From JACQAI01 sp035507915 (GTDB taxonomy: Bacteria; Pseudomonadota; Alphaproteobacteria; Elsterales; Elsteraceae): a stretch of DNA of 7,036 bases. Under the pieces are notes generated by a model. That model was not told where the DNA came from, searched no databases, and saw nothing but the letters and a program-made list of their open reading frames with translations. The stretch spans positions 1-7,036 of the forward strand of contig DATJNS010000144.1 in NCBI GenBank assembly GCA_035507915.1, given 5' to 3'. Each line of letters starts with the position of its first letter. Position 1 is the first letter of the stretch. The translations under genes were made by a program, and so were the position numbers. Below, piece after piece: positions 1 through 4,989 of this stretch.

Positions 1-514
1 GCGGCGACGACTTCGGGTGCCCGACGATCAGGGGCGCGACCGGAACGCAGGCCTCCGGCAGCCCGAGCACGTGCTTGCCTCGCGACGTGGCCAGCCAGTG
101 CTGCGCGAAGCCGATCCAGCAGGTACCGAGACCTTTGCCACACGCCGCCAACATCAGGTTCTCCGCCGCCAACGCGCAGTCCTCGAGCGCCCACGGCCCG
201 GCGGCGACCGTCGCGATCACGATGAGGGCCGGCGCGTTGTAGAAGATGTGGAAGCCGGGATCCTGCAGATGGTCGAGCAGCGACGGCTCAAGCGCGTCCC
301 GCATGGTCGCCAGCACGTAGCTTTTAGCTTCTCGAGAGATACGGCCGAGCAACTCGCGGTCCTGCACCACCGTGAAGAGCCAGGGCTGCGAGTTGATGGC
401 GCTCGGCGCCTAGATTGCGGCGTCGATGAGGCCTTCGAGCATCGGCTTGTCGACCGGCACGTCTGTAAAGTCGCGCATCGCGCGCCGACGGTGGATCGCC
501 TCGATCAGCTCCAT
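1..514 (-). pseudogene. Nitroreductase-family flavoprotein, interrupted by an in-frame amber stop, runs off the left edge
   Basis: Nitroreductase-family proteins are FMN-dependent NAD(P)H oxidoreductases acting on nitro-aromatics, quinones or flavins. Reading leftward from ATG 514-512, the protein opens MELIEAIHRRRAMRDFTD, the usual family N-terminus with the FMN-phosphate-binding arginines. Codon 35 (412-410) is TAG. The same frame then stays open to base 2 and encodes clear family sequence: APSAINSQPW just after the stop, then WALEDCALAAENLMLAA, GLGTCWIGFA and, near the left edge, LPEACVPVAPLIVGHP. The family motif normally reads AAxQAPS, so the TAG most simply replaces a CAG glutamine codon. 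About 171 codons lie in the window, and only a short C-terminal tail should be missing. The start is well fixed by AGGAG at 526-522, 7 nt upstream. With no suppression the product is a 34-residue stub, so it is called a pseudogene. A sequencing error or amber suppression would restore it. Family assignment is firm; the substrate is unknown. Confidence 0.85.
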
Positions 515-521
515 CGTTATG

Positions 522-528
522 CTCCTTT
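522..528 (-). promoter_or_regulatory. Ribosome binding site of the nitroreductase gene
   Basis: AAAGGAG on the minus strand lies 7 nt before the ATG at 514. It fixes the start codon and shows that the translation signal of this interrupted gene is intact. Confidence 0.75.
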
Positions 529-636
529 CGGTGCGAAGATGCCGGGCCGCGAGGCCTAGGGACGGCGCGTCGTCGCCGGTCGCTGCCGGCACCCCATGCG
601 ATTGCAGGATGCGCTCGAGTCCCGAAGCTCGCGATG

Positions 637-642
637 ATCATC
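637..642 (-). promoter_or_regulatory. Candidate -10 element for the nitroreductase promoter
   Basis: GATGAT on the minus strand matches 4 of 6 positions of TATAAT. It predicts a transcription start near 630, about 40 bp from the centre of the FNR/FixK-like box. The hexamer is weak, and the placement rests mainly on its spacing from the box. Confidence 0.3.
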
Positions 643-663
643 GACGTCGCGGTGAAAGGCGCG

Positions 664-677
664 TTGATCTCGATAAA
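664..677 (-). promoter_or_regulatory. FNR/FixK-like binding site upstream of the nitroreductase
   Basis: TTGATCTCGATAAA matches the FNR/FixK consensus TTGAT-N4-ATCAA at 9 of 10 defined positions; the one mismatch is in the right half-site. The centre (670.5) lies about 40 bp upstream of the start predicted from a weak -10 (GATGAT, 642-637 on the minus strand). That is the spacing of class II FNR/CRP-type activation. It would drive the nitroreductase with a leader of about 115 nt. Binding by FixK, FNR or a relative is inferred. Confidence 0.55.
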
Positions 678-789
678 ATCCCGTCTACGAGACCTCCATT
701 ATTCGCATTGCCCCCGCCGCAGTTTGACTGTCGCGTCCATCTACCAGCTTCAGCAGCGTTTCGGGGTGAAGATGGGCCCAAGCTGAAAC

Positions 790-1368
790 CTAGCGATCGA
801 GAACTCCTTTGGTGCCGGAGACACCGGCGCCGGCAGGCAGCCCAGGCGCCAGCTCGTGGGCGTGAACATGACGCGCGCCATGCGCCTTCAGGACCGTGGC
901 GGCTCTGTGCTCCGCCTCTGGATAACGGACGTTGACCCACAGCAGCAGCCCGCCGCGCTCGAGCTGGTCGCGCAGCTGGGCGGCGTGGTGGCTCCGTATC
1001 CAGCGCTGCAGCGCGGCACCCACGAGTCCACCACTGCCGGCGGCGATCAGAAACGGCAATGTCGCCACCGCGCCAACTGCGAGCGCTGACACCGCACCCA
1101 CGAACATCAGCGCCGGCACAAGCCCCAACTCTTCGTGCTGCCGCGCGGCCCACGCAAAGAAGGTCTCTCGCGGCGCATTCGGTTTGTCTTCCATCTCCTC
1201 GACGCGACGGTACCGCTGACCGAACTTCTTCTCGGCGACATGCTCATTGACGAGCAAGGTAAAATCCGTCCGGGCGAAGCCCTGTTTCTCGAGGTCCCGC
1301 ATGGCACCTTCGAGCGCCTCGACGTCATCGAAGACGGCGACAACTTCGTGGATGCTCTGCTTTGTCAC
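790..1368 (-). CDS. Membrane-anchored protein with stress-protein-like N-terminal domain, function unknown
   Basis: A 192-residue protein with three visible parts. Residues about 6-45 (EVVAVFDDVEALEGAMRDLE, then GF and TLLV) form a beta-alpha-beta unit resembling the N-terminus of YflT/general-stress-protein-17M-like domains. Residues about 84-124 are a Gly/Ala-rich hydrophobic stretch that could form one or two membrane helices, with an Arg/His-rich edge after it. Residues about 138-172 (LLLWVNVRYPEAEHRAATVL, then HGARHVHAHEL) look like a second small alpha/beta unit. The C-terminal 20 residues are low-complexity Gly/Ala/Pro. GTG 1368 is chosen because GGAGG (1378-1374) lies 5 nt upstream; the alternative GTG at 1398 lacks a good ribosome binding site. 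The stop is TAG at 792-790. It follows the coiled-coil gene by 54 bp and is probably co-transcribed with it. It is tentatively a stress-related inner-membrane protein; no enzymatic motif was seen. Confidence 0.75.
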   Translation of the reverse strand: MTKQSIHEVVAVFDDVEALEGAMRDLEKQGFARTDFTLLVNEHVAEKKFGQRYRRVEEMEDKPNAPRETFFAWAARQHEELGLVPALMFVGAVSALAVGAVATLPFLIAAGSGGLVGAALQRWIRSHHAAQLRDQLERGGLLLWVNVRYPEAEHRAATVLKAHGARHVHAHELAPGLPAGAGVSGTKGVLDR

Positions 1369-1373
1369 GTCGT

Positions 1374-1378
1374 CCTCC
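1374..1378 (-). promoter_or_regulatory. Ribosome binding site selecting the GTG start at 1368
   Basis: GGAGG on the minus strand, within a GGGGAGGA context, lies 5 nt before GTG 1368. The upstream GTG at 1398 has no comparable element, so this site decides the start. Confidence 0.65.
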
Positions 1379-1422
1379 CCTTGCCGAGTGGTGCTCACCT
1401 CATTTGGCCGCTACGACGGCCG

Positions 1423-1698
1423 TCAGTGCCGCATCATCCATTCCTCGAGCCGCTGCTCGAGTATCATGAGTTCCTCCCTCAGCCAGCCGCCGGTCGACGC
1501 GCCGTGCGCCGCGACGTCGAGCTTGGCCAACCGCGCCTCCAGAGCGCTGCGCTGGTGCCTGAGGAACTCGAGCTCGCCCGCCGCCGCGACCTTCGCGCGA
1601 TCGTCCTTCCCGGCAAGCTGCCGCTCGGCACGGGCGATGCGCTCGTCGGCGCGCTGCAGGAGTCGCCGCAAATCTTCCTTGATCACGTCGGCCGTCAT
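1423..1698 (-). CDS. Small coiled-coil protein, unknown function
   Basis: A 91-residue, strongly charged and almost wholly helical protein. Residues about 5-32 (KEDLRRLLQRADERIARAER and following) and about 42-66 (ELEFLRHQRSALEARLAKLD and neighbours) have heptad-like Leu/Ala spacing. A Gly/Ser/Thr turn (about 69-74) leads into a final amphipathic helix ending EQRLEEWMMRH. This suggests a helical hairpin or coiled-coil oligomer in the cytoplasm; there is no signal peptide or membrane segment. The start is placed at ATG 1698-1696 because GGGAG lies 7 nt upstream. An upstream in-frame ATG (1722) has no ribosome binding site and sits almost at the predicted transcription start. It is first in the leftward unit with the 790-1368 gene and is preceded by an FNR/FixK-like promoter. 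The family was not recognised. Confidence 0.7.
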   Translation of the reverse strand: MTADVIKEDLRRLLQRADERIARAERQLAGKDDRAKVAAAGELEFLRHQRSALEARLAKLDVAAHGASTGGWLREELMILEQRLEEWMMRH

Positions 1699-1730
1699 GT
1701 GCGCGCTCCCGATCTGGGCCATTCGACAAG

Positions 1731-1736
1731 ATTATT
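1731..1736 (-). promoter_or_regulatory. -10 element of the leftward promoter
   Basis: AATAAT on the minus strand matches TATAAT at 5 of 6 positions. It predicts transcription starting near 1724-1725, 41-42 bp from the centre of the FNR/FixK-like box at 1760-1773. That is the class II activator geometry. It leaves a leader of about 26 nt before ATG 1698. Confidence 0.55.
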
Positions 1737-1759
1737 AATCCGGGGCGACAGCCACGAGA

Positions 1760-1773
1760 TTGATTTCGGTCAA
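1760..1773 (-). promoter_or_regulatory. FNR/FixK-like box 1 of the divergent promoter (leftward side)
   Basis: TTGATTTCGGTCAA contains the full TTGA-N6-TCAA core and matches TTGAT-N4-ATCAA at 9 of 10 positions. It sits about 41.5 bp upstream of the start implied by the AATAAT element at 1736-1731, so it probably activates the coiled-coil/membrane-protein unit. The exact regulator (FixK, FNR, Dnr or similar) cannot be told from the site. Confidence 0.65.
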
Positions 1774-1789
1774 ATTCGTGCAGCTGGAT

Positions 1790-1803
1790 TTGACCTGCCT
1801 CAA
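1790..1803 (+). promoter_or_regulatory. FNR/FixK-like box 2 of the divergent promoter (rightward side)
   Basis: TTGACCTGCCTCAA keeps the full TTGA-N6-TCAA core but has C in place of the inner T and A, matching 8 of 10 positions of the longer consensus. Its centre is exactly 30 bp from that of box 1 and about 40 bp from the start predicted by a weak -10 at 1824-1829. It probably activates the rightward genes beginning at 1856. Confidence 0.5.
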
Positions 1804-1823
1804 GTCGCTCGATCGGTCCGGGG

Positions 1824-1829
1824 AATAAG
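1824..1829 (+). promoter_or_regulatory. Candidate -10 element of the rightward promoter
   Basis: AATAAG matches 4 of 6 positions of TATAAT and predicts a start near 1836, about 20 nt before the ATG at 1856. The hexamer alone is weak; its distance from box 2 is what supports it. Confidence 0.35.
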
Positions 1830-1840
1830 TTGAATTTTCC

Positions 1841-1847
1841 AAGGGGA
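1841..1847 (+). promoter_or_regulatory. Ribosome binding site of the Cys-rich secreted protein gene
   Basis: AAGGGGA lies 8 nt before the ATG at 1856 and supports that start. Confidence 0.55.
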
Positions 1848-1855
1848 ACTGTGTC

Positions 1856-2227
1856 ATGAGAAAGCTCGTATCGTCCCAGCTCGCCGGGATTCTGCTGGGG
1901 CTTTCGATGACGTCGAGCGCCTTCGCCCAGCAGCCGGCGCCCATGGCGCCGCCGATCTTGTGCCAGTTTCGCGGCGCGTCGTTTCAGACGGGCCAAGCGA
2001 TCTGTCTCGACGGTTTTCGCAACGAATGCCAGGCGAACGGCGCGTGGGTGGTCAGTCACGACGCCCCGTGCACCAGCGACTTCAAGCCCTCCGCGCAATC
2101 ATGCCCGGTCGGAAGCACCGAAAGCGCCGCGCCGGGCGCTCAACGATGCCAGCAGCACAGGCTCTACGAATGTAGCGAAAGCGGCTATTGGGTCACTCTG
2201 GGCCGCTGCGGAGTAGACCGCGAATGA
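1856..2227 (+). CDS. Secreted eight-cysteine protein with two internal repeats, unknown function
   Basis: A 123-residue protein with a classic Sec signal peptide: MRKLV, a hydrophobic core (about 9-17) and SSAFA before QQ, so cleavage after residue 24 is likely. After a Pro/Ala spacer come eight cysteines at 36, 50, 58, 72, 83, 98, 106 and 118. They form two repeats of four with spacings 13-7-13 and 14-7-11. Each repeat carries a Gly two residues before or near the second Cys, then Cys-x7-Cys, then a Gly-x-Trp-Val or Gly-Tyr-Trp-Val strand before the last Cys. This points to two small disulfide-bonded beta domains in the periplasm or envelope. The first repeat (CQFRGASFQTGQAIC) resembles the short Cys-aromatic-Gly modules of DUF1496-like proteins; that likeness is weak. 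It is first in the rightward gene string behind FNR/FixK-like box 2. No catalytic motif was seen. Confidence 0.75.
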   Translation: MRKLVSSQLAGILLGLSMTSSAFAQQPAPMAPPILCQFRGASFQTGQAICLDGFRNECQANGAWVVSHDAPCTSDFKPSAQSCPVGSTESAAPGAQRCQQHRLYECSESGYWVTLGRCGVDRE

Positions 2228-2230
2228 CGC

Positions 2231-2243
2231 GTGCGGCGCGCAC
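2231..2243 (+). repeat. Short GC hairpin before the HdeD-like gene
   Basis: GTGCG-GCG-CGCAC is a perfect 5-bp stem with a 3-nt loop, just after the stop of the Cys-rich gene and before the next ribosome binding site. No T-run follows, so it is not a classical terminator. It could affect message stability or be chance in GC-rich DNA. Confidence 0.3.
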
Positions 2244-2262
2244 ACAACGTGGAGAGCGATCC

Positions 2263-2844
2263 ATGACCCCGCCCCTTTCCGAGATCGAGGCCTTGCGTCG
2301 GCAGGTCGGCGGGATCGTACGCGCGCATTGGCTGCTCTTCCTCGTCCAGGGCGGCCTCATCATGGTGCTCGGCATACTCGCGGTGGCGCTGCCCAACGTC
2401 TCGACCCTGGCGATCGAGCTGCTGATCGGCTGGCTGTTCGTGATCGCTGGCGCGTTTCGCGCCGGCGCCGCGTGGCACGCCCGGCACGCGCCCGGCTTCG
2501 GCTGGTCAGTTTCGACCGCCCTGCTGGCGCTGGTGCTCGGCCTCGTCCTTGTGCTAGGCCCCGCGCAGGGCATCCTGACATTGACGATCTTCCTGATCGT
2601 CTTCTTCATCCTCGAGGGCGTCGCCGCGATCTTCCTCGCGCTCGAGTTCCGCCGCCATCTGCGACACTGGGGCTGGACGCTGTTCAGCGGCCTGGTCGAC
2701 CTCGTGCTCGCCTACCTGATCTGGCAGGGTTGGCCCGCCACCGCGGCCTGGGCGATCGGCCTACTGGTAGGCATCAACATGTTGTTCCTCGGCTTGTCCC
2801 TAATCATGACAGCGATCGCGGCGCGCGCGATCGGTGGAACCTGA
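2263..2844 (+). CDS. HdeD-family (DUF308) six-helix membrane protein
   Basis: A 193-residue integral membrane protein with six hydrophobic segments at about 22-43, 48-68, 80-99, 104-127, 136-155 and 159-186, paired as three hairpins. The length, the cytoplasmic N-terminus and the features GGLIMVLGILAVALP (first helix), GWLFVIAGAFR (second) and FFILEGVAAIFLALEFR (fourth) are typical of the HdeD/DUF308 family. HdeD of E. coli is linked to acid resistance; the mechanism is not known. The start ATG 2263 is preceded by GGAG (2251-2254) at 8 nt. The frame is open further upstream to 2188, but that would overlap the Cys-rich gene without a ribosome binding site. It lies 35 bp after that gene and is probably in the same transcript. 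Its acid/envelope-stress role fits the proton ATPase further along. Confidence 0.85.
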   Translation: MTPPLSEIEALRRQVGGIVRAHWLLFLVQGGLIMVLGILAVALPNVSTLAIELLIGWLFVIAGAFRAGAAWHARHAPGFGWSVSTALLALVLGLVLVLGPAQGILTLTIFLIVFFILEGVAAIFLALEFRRHLRHWGWTLFSGLVDLVLAYLIWQGWPATAAWAIGLLVGINMLFLGLSLIMTAIAARAIGGT

Positions 2845-2868
2845 CCCACGACCAGAAAGCGGCGCATA

Positions 2869-3018
2869 GTGAACCTGCCTGCAACGCCGGCCAGTCACGA
2901 TTGTGGAGTAGAGGTATCGGTCTGGGTCATCCCGACCGATGAAGATCTGATGATCGTCCGTCATGCGGTTGCGCTGGTGAACGGCACCACCGCCGACAAC
3001 CGTGAGGAGGTCGCCTGA
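2869..3018 (+). pseudogene. Relic of the acetate kinase C-terminus
   Basis: Reading frame 1 between the HdeD-like gene and the PhaC-like gene ends at TGA 3016-3018. From about 2908 it encodes VEVSVWVIPTDEDLMIVRHA, then VALV and a tail. This closely matches the final beta strand and helix of proteobacterial acetate kinases (typical form SRVSVWVIPTDEELMIARHT). Acetate kinase (about 400 residues) interconverts acetyl phosphate plus ADP and acetate plus ATP. Only about the last 30 residues are left; the ATP- and acetate-binding parts are absent. The in-frame GTG at 2869 has no ribosome binding site, and its first 13 codons do not resemble the enzyme. The stop overlaps the next start as TGATG, a remnant of an old ackA-phaC-like gene order. 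The assignment rests on motif memory, not an alignment. Confidence 0.65.
3006..3010 (+). promoter_or_regulatory. Ribosome binding site of the PHA-synthase-like gene
   Basis: GGAGG, within GAGGAGG, lies 7 nt before ATG 3018. It is embedded in the acetate kinase relic and may explain why this stump has been kept. Confidence 0.7.
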
Positions 3019-4175
3019 TGGACAGCAGGACACCAGCGGCCAAGCCGCACGCAAATTTCTCGGTGCCGTTCTTCTGGCCGATGGCGGCCGCCGCCGAGAT
3101 GGTCGAGCAAGGCCTCGAGCTATACGGCCGCAACCTCAAGTTCCTGGCCGAAGAGGAGAAGATCGACCACGAGCTGCGGCCGAAGCTCGCCACGGAGAGT
3201 ACGCTGTTTCTAGAGCTCCGCACCATGACGGTTCGGGACTATTCGACGCCGCGCCCGAGCGCCATACCGACCCTGGTGATCGCGCCCTACGCCGGGCACT
3301 CGGCGATGATCGCCGACTACCATGCCGGCCAAAGCCTGATCGAGACCCTGCGCGCCAACGGGCTCGACCGGCTCTATCTCACCGATTGGAAGTCGGCGAC
3401 CGCCGACATGAAGGACCTCGAGATCGACAACTACCTGGCCGAGATCAACGTGGTGGTCGACGATCTCGGCGGCCGGGTCAACCTGGTCGGCCTGTGCCAG
3501 GGCGGCTGGATGGCGACGATGTACGCGGCGCGCTTCCCGGGCCGGGCCAACAGCCTGGTGCTGGCCGGCTCGCCGATCGACACGGCGGCCGGCGATGGCC
3601 CGCTCAAGCGCATGGTTCACGCGTATCCCACCAGCTTCTACGAGGACCTGGTGGCGGAAGGCGGCGGGCTGATGCGCGGCGCCTACATGCTTATGGGGTG
3701 GAAGAACATGCACCCCGAGAAGAACTATATCGAGCGCTACGTCGATCTCTATGAGCACGTCGACGATCCAGCGTACCTGCGCAAGACCGAGACCTTCGCG
3801 CGCTGGTACGAGAACCCGATCGATCTGCCGGGGCGCTGGTACCTCCAGACGATCGTCCAGCTCTTCAAGGAGAACCGCCTCGCCAAGGGCTCGTTCGTCG
3901 GACTCGGCCATCGGCTGGCGCTCAACGCGATCACGTGCCCGGCCTATCTCTTGGCGGGCGATGCTGACGACATCACGACCAAGGAACAGGTGTTCACCGC
4001 GGCCGACCTGCTGGGCACGCCGCAAAGCGCAGTCGAACGAAGGCTGGTGCCCGGCGGCCATATTGGCCTGTTCATGGGCGCTCGCACACTCAAAGAACAT
4101 TGGCCCGACATTGCGCGCTGGATCGCGCGGCAGGGCCCGCCGCCGGGCGCGCGCGCCACGGAGCGCACGCCGTGA
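3018..4175 (+). CDS. Short PHA-synthase-like alpha/beta hydrolase
   Basis: A 385-residue alpha/beta-hydrolase fold protein related to poly(3-hydroxyalkanoate) synthases, which polymerise (R)-3-hydroxyacyl-CoA through a cysteine nucleophile. The nucleophile elbow GLCQGG places Cys160 in the PhaC-type G-x-C-x-G-G box, not a lipase serine box. The other triad members are probably Asp317 (GDADDIT) and His348 (GGHIGLF), matching the D-x-I and GHI motifs of PhaC. TLVIAPYAGH (85-94) and YLTDWKSA (120-127) are the preceding strands and oxyanion region. At 385 residues it is far shorter than class I/II synthases (about 560-600) and near class III PhaC (about 355), but no PhaE partner lies in the window. 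The N-terminus is a helical stretch without a signal peptide. ATG 3018 follows GGAGG at 7 nt. The 3' end overlaps fabI by GTGA, implying translational coupling. A thioesterase, depolymerase or acyltransferase role remains possible. Confidence 0.75.
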   Translation: MDSRTPAAKPHANFSVPFFWPMAAAAEMVEQGLELYGRNLKFLAEEEKIDHELRPKLATESTLFLELRTMTVRDYSTPRPSAIPTLVIAPYAGHSAMIADYHAGQSLIETLRANGLDRLYLTDWKSATADMKDLEIDNYLAEINVVVDDLGGRVNLVGLCQGGWMATMYAARFPGRANSLVLAGSPIDTAAGDGPLKRMVHAYPTSFYEDLVAEGGGLMRGAYMLMGWKNMHPEKNYIERYVDLYEHVDDPAYLRKTETFARWYENPIDLPGRWYLQTIVQLFKENRLAKGSFVGLGHRLALNAITCPAYLLAGDADDITTKEQVFTAADLLGTPQSAVERRLVPGGHIGLFMGARTLKEHWPDIARWIARQGPPPGARATERTP

Positions 4176-4948
4176 TCGTGCTCAAGGACCTCCTCACCGG
4201 CAAACGCGGGCTGGTCGTCGGCATCGCCAACGACAGCTCGATCGCCTACGGCTGCGCGCGGGCATTCCGCGCTGCCGGCGCCGAGCTCGCCGCGACCTAT
4301 CTGAACGCCAAGGCCGAGCCCTACGTCCGGCCGCTCGCCGCGGCGCTCGAGTGCCCCCTGATCCTGCCGTGCGACGTGCGCGAGCCGGGCCAGCTCGAGG
4401 CCGTGTTCGAGGCGGTTGCGCGGCGCTGGGGTCGGCTCGACTTCGCGCTGCATTCGATCGCCTGGGCGCCGAAGGAAGATCTGCACGTCCGGGTCGTCGA
4501 CTGCTCGCGCGACGGCTTCGTGGCGGCGATGGACGTGTCCTGCCACTCCTTCATTCGCATGGCGCGCCTCGCCGAACCGCTGCTGGAAGCCGGTGGCGCG
4601 CTGATGACCGTATCGTTCTACGGGTCCGAGAAGGTCGTCGAGCACTACAACCTGATGGGCCCGGTGAAAGCGGCGCTCGAAAGCGTCGCGCGCTACCTGG
4701 CGGCCGAGCTGGGGCCCAAGGGCATCCGCGTGCATGCGCTGTCGCCGGGGCCATTGAAGACCCGGGCGGCATCGGGCATCGAGGGCTTCGACGAACTGAT
4801 GCAACGCACCGCCAGCACCGCGCCGGAACATCAGCTGGTCGACATCGACGACATCGGCGCGCTCGCGGCGTTCCTCGCCAGCGATGCAGCGCGTCGCATG
4901 ACGGGCGACGTGACCTACATCGATGGGGGTTACCACATCATGGCATGA
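4172..4948 (+). CDS. fabI: Enoyl-[acyl-carrier-protein] reductase (FabI-type) paralogue
   Basis: A 258-residue short-chain dehydrogenase-fold protein of the FabI type, which reduces trans-2-enoyl-ACP with NADH or NADPH in the last step of fatty acid elongation. The cofactor loop GIANDSSIAYG (17-27), CDVRE (67-71), LHSIAWAP (93-100), the active-site pair Tyr159-x6-Lys166 (YNLMGPVK), the loop SPGPLKTRAASGI (191-203) and the C-terminal TGDVTYIDGGYHI are all standard. One key position differs: where E. coli FabI has Tyr146, ten residues before the catalytic Tyr, this protein has Phe149 (SFYGSEK). The start is GTG 4172, with GGAG (4160-4163) 8 nt upstream. The GTGA overlap with the PhaC-like gene supports it over the upstream ATG at 4100, which lies deep in that gene. 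Pairing with the PhaC-like gene suggests a specialised acyl-chain or redox role, not the housekeeping enzyme, but that is inference. Confidence 0.88.
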   Translation: MIVLKDLLTGKRGLVVGIANDSSIAYGCARAFRAAGAELAATYLNAKAEPYVRPLAAALECPLILPCDVREPGQLEAVFEAVARRWGRLDFALHSIAWAPKEDLHVRVVDCSRDGFVAAMDVSCHSFIRMARLAEPLLEAGGALMTVSFYGSEKVVEHYNLMGPVKAALESVARYLAAELGPKGIRVHALSPGPLKTRAASGIEGFDELMQRTASTAPEHQLVDIDDIGALAAFLASDAARRMTGDVTYIDGGYHIMA

Positions 4949-4989
4949 GCGCAGGGCGCATGGGTGCTGACATAGCAGGGATGTGGATC

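Larger units (their letters stand above)
515..789. other. Gene-free spacer between the nitroreductase and the membrane stress protein genes
   Basis: No convincing gene was found on either strand of this 275-bp stretch. It holds the nitroreductase ribosome binding site, an FNR/FixK-like box (664-677), a candidate -10 element (642-637) and a perfect 12-bp palindrome (632-643). A loose inverted repeat (745-750 with 780-785) sits just past the stop codon of the 790-1368 gene. Its loop is about 29 nt and no T-run follows, so it is not a convincing terminator. Confidence 0.6.

Noticed and set aside
17..559. Long plus-strand open frame opposite the nitroreductase
   Set aside because: It is the antisense of the nitroreductase codons, is Arg/His-rich with no family features, and has no ribosome binding site.
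745..785. Inverted repeat (CAGCTT/AAGCTG) after the membrane protein gene as a terminator
   Set aside because: Only 6-bp arms, a loop of about 29 nt and no T-run on the minus strand.
634..786. Possible 50-residue plus-strand ORF starting at ATG 634
   Set aside because: No ribosome binding site, no recognisable motif, and it would run through the FNR/FixK-like box; probably chance.
1369..1398. Upstream GTG (1398) as start of the membrane protein gene
   Set aside because: No good ribosome binding site precedes it, whereas GGAGG sits 5 nt before GTG 1368.
1135..1833. Long plus-strand open frame opposite the leftward two-gene unit
   Set aside because: The minus-strand genes have ribosome binding sites, sensible protein features and a promoter; this frame has none.
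1400..2098. Long minus-strand open frame covering the divergent promoter
   Set aside because: It overlaps the coiled-coil gene and the antisense of the secreted protein gene, with low-complexity Arg/Ala composition; a GC-rich shadow.
2188..2262. N-terminal extension of the HdeD-like protein
   Set aside because: It would overlap the secreted protein gene, and the extra 25 residues are Arg-rich and unlike the family; ATG 2263 has a ribosome binding site.
3944..4936. 330-codon minus-strand frame across the PhaC-like and fabI genes
   Set aside because: Antisense shadow: both plus-strand genes carry complete catalytic motifs, while this frame is Arg/His/Gly-rich without motifs.
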